In this document: positions 25,786 to 34,158 of the stretch, piece by piece
Numbering within the stretch: the stretch's first letter is position 1
Layout of the letters: every line of letters begins with the position of its first letter
DNA from: Flavobacterium frigidimaris
GTDB taxonomy: Bacteria; Bacteroidota; Bacteroidia; Flavobacteriales; Flavobacteriaceae
Reading direction: 5' to 3'
Assembly (NCBI GenBank): GCA_900129595.1
Contig: FQWG01000007.1
Span: 124,001 to 188,000, forward strand
Length of the DNA: 64,000 nt
The notes under the pieces: generated by a model
The model's database searches: none
Told to the model about the DNA's origin: nothing
Seen by the model: the letters and a program-made list of their open reading frames with translations, nothing else
Program-made: the position numbers and the translations under genes

Positions 25786-25810
25786 ATAATTTTCCCTTAC
25801 GGAAAATTAT
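25786..25810 (+). repeat. Perfect 10-bp hairpin downstream of the zinc-ribbon-like gene
   Basis: ATAATTTTCC (25786-25795) pairs with GGAAAATTAT (25801-25810) around CTTAC. No T-run follows directly, so its role is open. Confidence 0.5.
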
Positions 25811-25840
25811 TAAAGTGTTGTCATTTTTTTTGGAACAATT

Positions 25841-25886
25841 AAATGAGATTTCAATCGCCAATAACGATTAAAATCTCATTTTTTTT
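25841..25886 (+). terminator. Intrinsic terminator hairpin
   Basis: A 17-bp stem with one mismatch pairs 25841-25857 with 25865-25881 around CCAATAA and runs into a T tract. It can end transcripts from the zinc-ribbon-like gene. Confidence 0.75.
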
Positions 25887-25961
25887 ATGATTTACATAAC
25901 AACAATCTATTATTGTCTATTTGTTTTTATATTCAAACTAAAACTTTGCTTTTTAAAAAAC

Positions 25962-26660
25962 TTAAAACAAAGAGTTCGTTCTCACAAAACCTTTTACTAA
26001 AGCAAGTGCCTTAATACTGCTTACATGAAATTCTATAGTTTGATGATCGGGGTTTTGTGCTACAAATTGCACGTATCCTTCTCGCTCAGATTGCTTGAGA
26101 TAACGCGTAAAAAAAGATTCATTGCCATCATTGTTTACATAAACCAGATACATTTCGCCCCAAATAATATTGTTTTCGAGATTGAATATCTTTTTATACA
26201 TGACGATGTCTCCGCTTTTCAATAAAGGGTGCATACTATCGCCGGCAACATACAATGCACCATCGCAATTTGACGTTTTTGGCACCCTGATAAAATCTGC
26301 CGGTTTTTGGTTTTCATTGTCACCAAATAAGTCGATAATTCCGGAAGTGGTCTGAATATCATAAAGAGGAATGTCAGGATTATCTTCTGATTTACCAATT
26401 TTCTTGTAGAATCTTCCGTCATTTTCTTCTAAAATATTCAATTTTATCATATTTCCGGATCCCGACAGGAGCCAATCCAGGTCGATATCTGAGTATATTT
26501 TTACGATATTTTCTAATTTATCGAGTCCAATTGTTTTGTTTTTCTTTAATTGACTCGCAAATGAACCGTTAGACATGCCAATTTTTCTTTCGAAAGCACT
26601 TACTCTAACACCTTTATAATCAATATACTGCTTAATTCTTTGTAATGTAGTTTCTGCCAT
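25962..26660 (-). CDS. HTH / S24-peptidase repressor (LexA/CI-like)
   Basis: The 232-residue protein has an N-terminal helix-turn-helix (about 5-60, with VSAFERKIGMSNGSFASQL). A C-terminal S24 peptidase-like domain carries the Ser of GDSMHPLL (Ser142) and a candidate Lys (Lys189, in FFTRYLK). No obvious Ala-Gly or Cys-Gly cleavage pair lies in the linker, so self-cleavage is uncertain. It is divergent from a small gene at 26753. Two similar 15-bp palindromes lie between them, 30 bp apart, one of them inside the facing promoter. This fits a repressor controlling its neighbour and itself, as in phage-type switches. No phage structural genes are nearby. Confidence 0.85.
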   Translation of the reverse strand: MAETTLQRIKQYIDYKGVRVSAFERKIGMSNGSFASQLKKNKTIGLDKLENIVKIYSDIDLDWLLSGSGNMIKLNILEENDGRFYKKIGKSEDNPDIPLYDIQTTSGIIDLFGDNENQKPADFIRVPKTSNCDGALYVAGDSMHPLLKSGDIVMYKKIFNLENNIIWGEMYLVYVNNDGNESFFTRYLKQSEREGYVQFVAQNPDHQTIEFHVSSIKALALVKGFVRTNSLF

Positions 26661-26672
26661 AAATATTCTTTT

Positions 26673-26717
26673 TTAGAAAAAATCTTACCATTTATTTGCT
26701 GTTTAGGAAATATCCTA
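26673..26717. promoter_or_regulatory. Two operator-like palindromes for the S24 repressor
   Basis: TTAGAAAAAATCTTA (26673-26687) and TTAGGAAATATCCTA (26703-26717) agree at 12 of 15 positions and start exactly 30 bp apart, about three helical turns. The second has perfect TAGGA / TCCTA arms and fills the spacer of the promoter at 26695-26726. This is where a blocking repressor should bind. Confidence 0.65.
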
Positions 26718-26726
26718 CTATATTTG
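26695..26726 (+). promoter_or_regulatory. Promoter of the small gene facing the S24 repressor
   Basis: TTTG (26695-26698), 20-base spacer, TATATTTG (26719-26726): an almost ideal Bacteroidetes promoter, ending 26 bases ahead of the ATG at 26753. Confidence 0.8.
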
Positions 26727-26752
26727 CTATTGAATAAGAAACAAACTGAGCA

Positions 26753-26980
26753 ATGGACAAACCTACGAAAAAAAATAAGAAATATACCTATGATCAGGGT
26801 ATCATTAAGGCTTTGGCAGAGAAATATAAGATAACGGCTTTTTATGTCCGGCAGTGTTTAAGTGGTCATTCTAACAGCGCCACTGCTGATAATATAAAAC
26901 TGGATTACAAAACGTTAGAAAAAAAGCTGAATGCAACGTATACTATTTTTATCAATAAATCAGAAAATGATTCTCAATAA
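26753..26980 (+). CDS. Small basic protein controlled by the S24 repressor
   Basis: A 75-residue lysine-rich protein (MDKPTKKNKKYTYDQGIIKALAEKY). Residues 14-40 could form a helix-turn-helix (GIIKALAEKYKITAFYVRQCL). It has a very good promoter with an operator in its spacer and is divergent from the S24 repressor gene. By position it resembles a Cro- or antirepressor-type gene, but that is inference; I recognise no family. Confidence 0.7.
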   Translation: MDKPTKKNKKYTYDQGIIKALAEKYKITAFYVRQCLSGHSNSATADNIKLDYKTLEKKLNATYTIFINKSENDSQ

Positions 26981-27179
26981 GAATAAAAGACAAATAAAAC
27001 ACGGAAATCGTGTCTTGTGAAGAAGGTTGATAATAACAAAAAAAACTTTTTTACTAAATAATTACTGCTCTATAAAATTACAAACGGTTCTTTTAATACA
27101 TATTTATAATTAGTACGTTGGTTAAATAAAATACATCAATTTTTTTAAGTTCATGTTTTCTTTATTGTTGTATTTTAAT

Positions 27180-27211
27180 GGGGGAGCTTCCTACTACTCC
27201 CTCATTTTTTT
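27180..27211 (+). terminator. Terminator downstream of the small HTH-like gene
   Basis: GGGAG (27182-27186) pairs with CTCCC (27197-27201), followed by TCA and a T-run. The stem is short but GC-rich. Confidence 0.55.
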
Positions 27212-27236
27212 AACCAAAATATTTAGGGCCGTTTTT

Positions 27237-27842
27237 CTAAGCAATATTACCAAGTCCGCCAGGAAATGGTCTGTAAGCATAATAATGCAAAACTTCTTCG
27301 ATCGCTATTTTTAATGCTTCATTTATCGGGAGCAGAATAATTCCCATTTTAAGATCTATTTGGTTCAACTGCATGTAATAATTCGTAAAAACAGGAATGT
27401 TTTTTCCATTATTAATTGATTCCTCGGCTTTATGAAAGTTTTCTTCCTGCTGTTCTTTTATAATTTTACAGGTCGCCAATCGCAGTTTTCCATATTTATC
27501 AGTATTGGCGGCATAACCAAAAAGTCGGCATATTAATCCGCGATAACGATAATTGCTGCAACTCCCTTTATGCTCTAAAACAGAAAGCGGTCTATATATC
27601 AAGCAATTGCCTGCAGTAGTATTGTTTAATAATGCTAAGGTTTCTTCAGCTTTGCCATTTAAAAACAAATGAAATGCCCACGGTAAAAACTCTAAAGGCG
27701 AAGCATCAATATTGGGTGTCGTACAACATTTGCCGCAGCCTGCGTTGCAATACAAATGAGTCTCTGACTGAAAGGCGGTAATCTCAATCTCCAGGCGGTC
27801 AAATAATGCTTCAACCTGCCTAACTTTATCTTCTATTCCCAT
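27237..27842 (-). CDS. YkgJ-type cysteine-cluster protein
   Basis: With the start at 27842 (MGIEDKVRQVEALFDRLE) the protein is about 201 residues. The frame stays open upstream to 27947, but that part is a hydrophobic run partly encoded by an ATTCCAAA-type repeat and is probably not translated. The family signature is YCNAGCGKCCTTPNIDASPLEF, followed by further cysteines in GNCLIYRP, GSCSNYRYRGLICRLFGY and ATCK. This is the zinc- or iron-chelating cysteine cluster of YkgJ/UPF0153 proteins. Biochemical function is unproven. The DoxX-like gene lies upstream on the same strand. Confidence 0.82.
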   Translation of the reverse strand: MGIEDKVRQVEALFDRLEIEITAFQSETHLYCNAGCGKCCTTPNIDASPLEFLPWAFHLFLNGKAEETLALLNNTTAGNCLIYRPLSVLEHKGSCSNYRYRGLICRLFGYAANTDKYGKLRLATCKIIKEQQEENFHKAEESINNGKNIPVFTNYYMQLNQIDLKMGIILLPINEALKIAIEEVLHYYAYRPFPGGLGNIA

Positions 27843-27979
27843 CCTTTTTTTGGTAAGGTAGGTTAATAGAAATGGCTCAAGCCACAATGACGATAGTATT
27901 GGGAAAAATAAAAACGGAAGGAAAAATTCCAAAAAATAAAATACCAAATTCCAAAGCAGGAAAAAAGAAATTCCAACTT

Positions 27980-28423
27980 TTATCCCTTTGCCTCTTCGCC
28001 CCTTTTAATCTTCCTAAAAAAACCAATTGCTCCGGAAGACCATAGTGACACGAAGATCAAAACAGGCTGAAAAAACAATCGCATCAAACGTGCCTGATCA
28101 GTGTCGAGCCCAAAAGCATTGGTGCCATTTAAATATTGGGCGATATTGCCGGGAAAAACCAATACATAAAATACCGCCAGCGCAATTCCTGCTTGTACTT
28201 TATACTTTGTTAGAAATACCATACTAAGCCCTAATGCAATCTCTACAATTCCCGAAAGGATCACAACAAGATCTTTATCGAGCGGAATCCAATTAGGAAC
28301 CTGTGCCTGAAAATCGGCTCTTTGAAAAGTAAAATGACCAATAGCAGCCATTATCATGAAAATTCCGAGAAGGATTCTGAAAAAATTCTGAGATTTAGAT
28401 GTTTTTATATTTTCCATATCCAA
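27980..28423 (-). CDS. DoxX-like membrane protein
   Basis: A 147-residue protein with four membrane helices (residues about 16-32, 50-68, 75-92 and 114-133). It has DoxX-family character: RILLGIFMIMAAIGHF, then VVILSGIVEIALGLSMVFL. Short basic ends suggest an inner-membrane location. Members are found with redox or thiosulfate functions in some organisms, but nothing here specifies a role. It precedes the cysteine-cluster gene on the same strand, with a dispersed ATTCCAAA repeat between. Confidence 0.75.
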   Translation of the reverse strand: MDMENIKTSKSQNFFRILLGIFMIMAAIGHFTFQRADFQAQVPNWIPLDKDLVVILSGIVEIALGLSMVFLTKYKVQAGIALAVFYVLVFPGNIAQYLNGTNAFGLDTDQARLMRLFFQPVLIFVSLWSSGAIGFFRKIKRGEEAKG

Positions 28424-28662
28424 TAGTATTTGCCTAACGTTTTATTTCCAATTTAAAAAAATTGATTCTCTCAAATTTACAACAATATAAAGTATGCTTT
28501 TTGCAAATTTTTTATTGCATTGTTGTTTAATATCCATGTGGTTAATCACTTTTGGCTGCACAGGAAAATAACGAAACTTTAATTTAAAATCCGTTCAAAA
28601 ATCAAATTTCCTATGGTACTTTTGCGTTGTGGAATATCCTAAAATTAAAGCCCTAAACCTGT

Positions 28663-29892
28663 ATGACACGAGAACATTATATTCCATTTAACAAGGAATT
28701 TTTACTCGAACAACAACTAAGTTCATTTGTCGAAGATTCGAAAAAAGTCGATGATTTTAAAAAGCTGTTCGATATTATCGAGCATTATTTTCATTATGAA
28801 GCTTTTAACCTCAACCGAAGCCTAAAACAAAACTACGCTTTATTCGACCCGGATTTAAGCGAGAAAGAGCGCAAAAGTTTTATAGGCAAAAGTGATTTTT
28901 CAATTTTCAAGGAAACACTGCTTACCGTTTTAGAGCAAGGAAATTATTCTCGTATTGATCAGGAAACATTAAACAAAGCTTTCAGCGAATCTGATTTAAT
29001 TGGTTTAGATCTTTCGATTGATTTTAATGCTTTCAAAGATTACGAATTGTATGTTCGCGGTCAGCACAAAGCCAAGGAAAAAGTAAAAAAATACATTTTC
29101 TGGAAAAAAGAAATTGAAATCGAATACTACGATCGTGTTCTGATTTATCTACATTACAGCGATCCGGATTACATCAGGGAAAATAAAGTCAAATTGGGAA
29201 AAATGCCAATTGAACCGGGATCTGTATCATTAAAAATCTTTAAGCGTGTTCCTAAAAACGACATCGAAACAATCTTTCCAAATGCGATTCCAAGAATGTC
29301 AACAAAAGACAAATTGTTCTTTTGGGTTCCCGGAATTGGCGGTGGAATTTCCTTGTTAAGTACGACCGTAATCCCTGCTTTGATTGGCATGTATGCAGCA
29401 TATCAATCCGGCGAGACAATTGATTTATTAAATAGTAAAGCTTCGCTTAATCAGGGTTTAATTGCATTGGGAATCCTGTCATTGTATTTGTTTCGCCAAT
29501 ACAGCAACTTTGTAAATAAGAAGATCAAATATTCTAAAATACTTTCTGACAGTCTTTATTTTAAGAATCTCGGAAACAACAGTGGCGCTTTTTATTCGCT
29601 TTTAAATTCATCTGAAGAAGAAGTGCTTAAAGAAACAATTCTGGCTTATATCTTTTTATACAAAAGCGAAAATCCTTTAACAGCAGAAGAACTCGACATT
29701 CAGATTGAATCCTGGTTTACCACAAAATTACACACTGATCTTGACTTTGATGTTCAGGATGCTTTAATAAAATTGAAAAATATTGGTCTTGGCATAGAAA
29801 CCAACGGCAAATGGAAAGTTATCGCCTTAGACAAAGCACTTGTCACAATTGATGAATTATGGGATAATGTTTTTGAGTACAATGGGAAATAG
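28663..29892 (+). CDS. DUF3754 (TMEM143-like) membrane protein
   Basis: The 409-residue protein begins MTREHYIPFNKEFLLEQQL, typical of DUF3754 (TMEM143) proteins. A central soluble part contains FKDYELYVRGQHKAKEKV and YYDRVLIYLHY. Two membrane helices lie at about residues 222-246 (PGIGGGISLLSTTVIPALIG) and 263-282, and a C-terminal helical domain follows. The function of the family is unknown. A TACTTTTG box at 28617-28624 lies 38 bases upstream but lacks a -33 partner. The gene is divergent from the DoxX-like gene. Confidence 0.82.
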   Translation: MTREHYIPFNKEFLLEQQLSSFVEDSKKVDDFKKLFDIIEHYFHYEAFNLNRSLKQNYALFDPDLSEKERKSFIGKSDFSIFKETLLTVLEQGNYSRIDQETLNKAFSESDLIGLDLSIDFNAFKDYELYVRGQHKAKEKVKKYIFWKKEIEIEYYDRVLIYLHYSDPDYIRENKVKLGKMPIEPGSVSLKIFKRVPKNDIETIFPNAIPRMSTKDKLFFWVPGIGGGISLLSTTVIPALIGMYAAYQSGETIDLLNSKASLNQGLIALGILSLYLFRQYSNFVNKKIKYSKILSDSLYFKNLGNNSGAFYSLLNSSEEEVLKETILAYIFLYKSENPLTAEELDIQIESWFTTKLHTDLDFDVQDALIKLKNIGLGIETNGKWKVIALDKALVTIDELWDNVFEYNGK

Positions 29893-30032
29893 GTTTATAA
29901 TGTTATGCTAGTTTTGATCTGAATCTTTTTTTAATGGTGATTTTATAATTTCTTTTTGATCCGAATTTCTATATCGATCAACGAAAAAGAAATTTCAGTA
30001 GATTTACTTAACTAACCTTAAAACCAAAAAGA

Positions 30033-30497
30033 ATGAGAACATTAGATCAATGGTTTGCAGAATATGCCGTAAGTCACCAAAACCCGAAAAACAAAGCCAT
30101 ACATTATGTATGTGTTCCTGCAATTTACTTTTCTATAGTGGGATTATTAATGAGTATTCCGAGTGGTTTTATTGCCAATACACTCCAATTAAACGCGCCG
30201 ATTATTGAAAACTGGGCTGCTGTTGTTTTAGTTTTCGTACTTATTTTCTATATTCGGTTATCAATAACTATGGCGATTAAAATTGCGATTTTATCCGCAA
30301 TTTGTCTGATAACAAATTATTATATCGGGCAAATTGTACCTCTATGGATTTTCTCTATTGGTGTTTTTATAATCGCCTGGATCGGACAATTCTACGGACA
30401 TAATATTGAGGGCAAAAAACCTTCTTTCTTAAAAGATCTTCAGTTCCTGATGATTGGTCCGGCTTGGGTGGTGGAAAATTTATTTTCTAAGAAATAA
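30033..30497 (+). CDS. Mpo1/YGL010w-like membrane protein (DUF962)
   Basis: A 154-residue protein with the DUF962 signature near the N-terminus: WFAEYAVSHQNPKNKAIHYVCVPAIY, where the two histidines are conserved. Four membrane helices follow. The C-terminal motif GQFYGHNIEGKKPSFLKDL carries a further conserved His. The yeast homologue Mpo1 is an iron-dependent dioxygenase acting on 2-hydroxy fatty acids. The histidines needed appear present here, but the bacterial substrate is unknown. It is a single gene with YfbM-like DNA 76 bases downstream on the same strand. Confidence 0.82.
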   Translation: MRTLDQWFAEYAVSHQNPKNKAIHYVCVPAIYFSIVGLLMSIPSGFIANTLQLNAPIIENWAAVVLVFVLIFYIRLSITMAIKIAILSAICLITNYYIGQIVPLWIFSIGVFIIAWIGQFYGHNIEGKKPSFLKDLQFLMIGPAWVVENLFSKK

Positions 30498-30573
30498 AAA
30501 ATCAGGCTTCAAATTCCTAAAAAACAATATGTATTTAAAATCTATTTAATTAACTAACCTAAATTTATGCCTT

Positions 30574-31065
30574 ATGGGAATGATTGCCAATTTACTTCGG
30601 GTTACTCCTACTGAACTTGAAACGTATTTAAACGATAGTACTCTTTTAGAAGAAAGGATCTATAGTCCTCATGCCGAAAGGGATTTTAATCTTAAAGATC
30701 TGGACAAATCCTGGGATGCCATTATTTTTTTATTAACGGGCCAGAATATTCAAAATGCCGATCATCCGCTTGTTCAGGTTCTCTTTAGCGGACAGATTGT
30801 TGACGAAGGACAGGATTTAGGCTACGGCCCTGGTCATTATCTGACACCCAAACAGGTTAAAGAACTCAACAGCCAAATCTTAATCTTTACCACCGAAGAA
30901 CTTCAACAAAGATATAATCCCGAAAAAATGATCGAAATTGATGTTTATCCTTCTGTCTGGGATGCTGAATCTTTTGAGTATGTAGATTTCTATTTTAAGC
31001 GTTTACAGCAATTTTATGCTGAAGCTGATAAAAATGGGCAGGCCATTATCACTTTTTTGAGTTAG
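30574..31065 (+). CDS. YfbM family protein (DUF1877)
   Basis: A 163-residue soluble protein matching DUF1877. It starts MGMIANLLRVTPTELETYL, then has LDKSWDAIIFLLTG, GYGPGHYLTPKQVKEL and WDAESFEYVDFYFKRLQQFY. Function is unknown; the family is widespread and often multi-copy. It follows the DUF962 gene on the same strand. A perfect 16-bp inverted repeat with a tiny open frame lies directly downstream. Confidence 0.85.
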   Translation: MGMIANLLRVTPTELETYLNDSTLLEERIYSPHAERDFNLKDLDKSWDAIIFLLTGQNIQNADHPLVQVLFSGQIVDEGQDLGYGPGHYLTPKQVKELNSQILIFTTEELQQRYNPEKMIEIDVYPSVWDAESFEYVDFYFKRLQQFYAEADKNGQAIITFLS

Positions 31066-31089
31066 GCAATAACGCCTTATCTTATTCAG

Positions 31090-31168
31090 CGGTAAGTAAA
31101 AGCACAAATTATGAAAACAGAAGCCAACAGCGGGATTGAAATTGAAAACCACGTGCTTTTACTTACCG
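31090..31168. repeat. Perfect 16-bp inverted repeat, 47-base spacing
   Basis: CGGTAAGTAAAAGCAC (31090-31105) is exactly mirrored by GTGCTTTTACTTACCG (31153-31168). The segment between holds the start of a 28-codon open frame (31111-31197). It could be a structured leader, a relic of a mobile element or an inverted duplication. Confidence 0.65.
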
Positions 31169-31197
31169 ATGAATCAGGTGCGCTATTGGTTATTTAG
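31111..31197 (+). CDS. Candidate 28-residue small protein inside the inverted repeat
   Basis: The frame runs from ATG at 31111 to TAG at 31195-31197: MKTEANSGIEIENHVLLLTD, then ESGALLVI. The right repeat arm encodes residues in its middle, and the left arm lies 5 bases before its start codon, so pairing of the arms would hide the start. No homologue is known to me, and it may be chance. Confidence 0.25.
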   Translation: MKTEANSGIEIENHVLLLTDESGALLVI

Positions 31198-31622
31198 ACA
31201 TAAGTCTTCCGATATTCTTAGTTGGTTTTCCTCTGATTCCTTTTTTTACTATATCAATTTAAGAGAAATTTTTACGGGAACTTTGTGCCCAAATTAGCAA
31301 ATTTTTAAAATAATTAAACCCAAATGTAAAACGATTCCAATCCGGAGTTTAAGCATTTGGGTTTCTCTTTATATCTTTTTTTGTAATGTTCCCTAATCAA
31401 TTTAAGCAGTACAAAAACAATTTCAAACTCAAAATAAAAACAAATCTTATTCTATTAGTTTTTTGACTTTTAGAGGAGCACCCTTTTTCTTTTTCATTTT
31501 AATTTTGTTCGATTTTTAAAGATCTTTTCATCCCAAAATAAAAATCACAACCAACAACTCAGAAACATAAAAAAAATTATTTCACAATAACTTATAGTCT
31601 CTCATCTTACATAAAGAAAAAC
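31198..31622. other. Gene-free stretch before the DUF3829-like gene
   Basis: About 425 bases without a supported gene. It contains one hairpin (AAACCCAAATG at 31316-31326 with CATTTGGGTTT at 31354-31364; the 27-base loop holds CGATTCCAATCCGG), followed by a T-rich stretch. That may terminate transcripts from the YfbM-like gene. Nothing else was recognised. Confidence 0.5.
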
Positions 31623-32603
31623 ATGAATTATTTTAAGCACAATACGATACTAATCGCTACAATTATGGCATTAACCTGCAACATAACAATTGCACAAAAG
31701 AAAACGACAACAAAAAGCACTGCTGCAGCCACCAATGGTATTACAGACCAGCAAGCTTATGCCATTATTAAATATAGTAATGCTGTTATTGATTTGCATA
31801 ATAGTTATGTGAGTGCCTTAAAATCACATCAAAGTACACTAGATAATAATGCTGATCAAAATGTAGTAAAACTAAAACGCAATCCCAACATACAGCCTGT
31901 TTATATTGGTTGCGACAGGAACTCACTTTCGCCTGAAAGAGACAAAGCCAACAGAACTACTCTTAAAAACATTCCTGCTATTCCTGAAAAACAAAATTTA
32001 CAAAACCTCAGTACAAAAGCACTTGCACACTATGACAAAACAAATGCTTTTTGTGCAAACATCAGTCAATATTTTTCTAAGGCGGAGTACAAAAACGACA
32101 CGAACTTTACCCAATACACAGTCTTAAAAGACAGTATGCAGTCAAACATTAAGCAATGCAGCCAATATTGGAGTGAGTTTGCTCAATTAGCTGCAAATGC
32201 CGGTGACAGGGCTGAACTGGTTTTATTAAAAAAGAATAAACTTGCTTCTTACATTATTCCAATGAAAGAAAGCTTAAACAGCATACAACAAGTAAACACA
32301 ATGCTAAATGATCAAAGCATAGATGTAGAAATCGTGAATACAAAGTTGGCCACTGTACAAGCGCTTATCACTCAAAAAATAAATGACAAGAGTACTGATT
32401 TTTCTAAACTGAGTGATGTATACTATAAAGAAGTATACACGAAGTTCTTCATAGAATGCAATAACAGTACAACCATACTGCAAAGCGTAATAGACAAAAT
32501 AAAAACAAAGGCCTCTCAACAAACTATAAGCAGTGCCTACAGCTCCGCAAGTACGTCATACAATAACGCCGTACAGGCATACAACACCTTTATCAAACAA
32601 TAA
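31623..32603 (+). CDS. Secreted DUF3829-like protein
   Basis: The 326-residue protein has a signal peptide (MNYFKHNTILIATIMALTCNITIAQ) and a Lys/Thr-rich linker. The mature part is helical and resembles DUF3829 (YiiG-type) proteins, with YAIIKYSNAVIDLHNSYVSA, then LSTKALAHYDKTNAFC and KSTDFSKLSDVYYKEVYTKFF. The C-terminal Ser/Tyr/Asn-rich tail ends VQAYNTFIKQ. It is likely periplasmic; no lipobox cysteine is clear, though C19 lies in the signal. The function of the family is unknown. It is a single gene. Confidence 0.65.
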   Translation: MNYFKHNTILIATIMALTCNITIAQKKTTTKSTAAATNGITDQQAYAIIKYSNAVIDLHNSYVSALKSHQSTLDNNADQNVVKLKRNPNIQPVYIGCDRNSLSPERDKANRTTLKNIPAIPEKQNLQNLSTKALAHYDKTNAFCANISQYFSKAEYKNDTNFTQYTVLKDSMQSNIKQCSQYWSEFAQLAANAGDRAELVLLKKNKLASYIIPMKESLNSIQQVNTMLNDQSIDVEIVNTKLATVQALITQKINDKSTDFSKLSDVYYKEVYTKFFIECNNSTTILQSVIDKIKTKASQQTISSAYSSASTSYNNAVQAYNTFIKQ

Positions 32604-32669
32604 CTGGACTATTGTTTATACTTAAAACTGGATCACATTTACACTCCGGACAAATTCTAATTTTGCAGA

Positions 32670-33401
32670 ATGAAAGAGATAATAATTTCCAATTTAAAAG
32701 AAGTTCAGGACCGCATCAAAAATGCCTGTGAACTTTCCGGCAGAAATGCCTCAGAGGTACAATTGTTATTGGCAACTAAAACTGTCCCTTTCGAAAAAAT
32801 AAAAATGGCCATTGATGCCGGAGCAACTCTGATTGGTGAAAACAAAATGCAGGAATTACGGGATAAAGATCCCGGATTAAAAAAAGTAAACATAGAACGT
32901 CATTTTATTGGTCATTTACAAACTAATAAAATAAAAGATGTCCTGAAATATGTTTCGTGCATTCAGTCTTTAGACAGGTTACATCTTGCACAGGAACTGG
33001 ACAGGCAATTGCAAAAAGAAAACAGAAACCTGGATGTTTTCATTCAGGTGAATACTTCTTTTGAAGAAAGCAAATTTGGACTTCGGCCAGACGAAGCAGT
33101 TTCTTTTATTCGGGAAATAAAAAAATACGACACGTTGAATATTAAAGGTTTAATGACGATTGGTTTGCTGGATGTCGAAAAAGAAAAAATGCAGCCTTCT
33201 CTGCGTTTATTACGCCTGATCAGGGATGAAATTTATGCCGCTGGAATTGATAACGTCAAGGAACTAAAACTTTCTATGGGAATGTCACAGGATTTAGAAC
33301 TGGCTATTGCCGAAGGTTCAAATATGGTCAGGATTGGGACTTCAGTTTTTGGAAACCGATTTTTAGGAAAAGAAATATGGAATGAAAATATTGCAGAATA
33401 A
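32670..33401 (+). CDS. yggS: YggS/PROSC family PLP homeostasis protein
   Basis: The 243-residue single-domain PLP protein has the alanine-racemase N-terminal TIM-barrel fold. The PLP lysine is in LLATKTVPFEKI. The family motifs GENKMQELRDK, IERHFIGHLQTNK, LKLSMGMSQDLELAIAEGSNMVRIGTSVFG are all present. These proteins buffer free pyridoxal phosphate rather than catalyse a reaction. A TAATTTTG box (32658-32665) ends 4 bases before the ATG, so the transcript may start at or very near the initiation codon. The AAA ATPase gene follows 29 bases later. Confidence 0.94.
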   Translation: MKEIIISNLKEVQDRIKNACELSGRNASEVQLLLATKTVPFEKIKMAIDAGATLIGENKMQELRDKDPGLKKVNIERHFIGHLQTNKIKDVLKYVSCIQSLDRLHLAQELDRQLQKENRNLDVFIQVNTSFEESKFGLRPDEAVSFIREIKKYDTLNIKGLMTIGLLDVEKEKMQPSLRLLRLIRDEIYAAGIDNVKELKLSMGMSQDLELAIAEGSNMVRIGTSVFGNRFLGKEIWNENIAE

Positions 33402-33430
33402 ACTTTAATTTTGCACCAAATAAAACTGAA

Positions 33431-34150
33431 ATGAATCTATACGAGCTTACTGTAAACGATACCGAAAAAATAACATTAGATGACTTACTTTTTAGTGACG
33501 AGAACAAAGCTGCTTTACTGCAAACGCTTAAGGAGCATGAATATATTGATGCATTAAAAAAGTACAATCTTAAGGTAGATCATAAAATATTACTTCATGG
33601 TCACTCGGGTTGCGGCAAAACGACGACAGCAAAGGCTATTGCCGGTGCTTTGAACAAGAATATCGTGATTATCAACCTGAGTACTTTAATTAATGCCCGA
33701 ATTGGCGAAACATCAAAAAATGTAAAAGCCATATTCGACAAGGCAATCAGAGAAAAGGCCGTATTGTTTTTAGATGAATTTGACCAGATCGGAAAAAGCC
33801 GCGACAGCGACGATAAAGATGTTGGAGAAATGAGACGCCTTGTTAATACAATCATTCAACTGATAGATTATTTCCCGTCAGACAGTTTGCTCATTTGCGC
33901 AACGAACCATTATCATTCTATTGACACGGCTTTATTAAGAAGATTTCAGATCCGTTTACAATTCGAAATGCCCAACGAAGGCGAACTGGATGTTTATTAT
34001 GATAAAGTACTGGCTGAATTTCCTGAACATTTACAAGATATTCAGCGCAAATACAGTATTTCTTATGCTGAAGCCAAAGATTATATTCATACTACAATGA
34101 AAAAACAAATTATTGCTGAACTGGAACTTCAGAAGCTCTTGCAGCAGTAA
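33431..34150 (+). CDS. Single-domain AAA ATPase (SpoVK-like)
   Basis: A 239-residue AAA ATPase. Walker A is GHSGCGKTT, Walker B VLFLDEFD, sensor-1 ICATNHYHSID, with the following RRFQIRLQFEMP as arginine-finger/second-region-of-homology. A short N-terminal region with ITLDDLLFSDENKAALLQTL precedes the domain. No partner such as a protease is adjacent, so the substrate is unknown. A TAATTTTG box at 33406-33413 lies 17 bases upstream of the ATG, though read-through from yggS is also likely. Confidence 0.85.
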   Translation: MNLYELTVNDTEKITLDDLLFSDENKAALLQTLKEHEYIDALKKYNLKVDHKILLHGHSGCGKTTTAKAIAGALNKNIVIINLSTLINARIGETSKNVKAIFDKAIREKAVLFLDEFDQIGKSRDSDDKDVGEMRRLVNTIIQLIDYFPSDSLLICATNHYHSIDTALLRRFQIRLQFEMPNEGELDVYYDKVLAEFPEHLQDIQRKYSISYAEAKDYIHTTMKKQIIAELELQKLLQQ

Positions 34151-34158
34151 TTATACAT

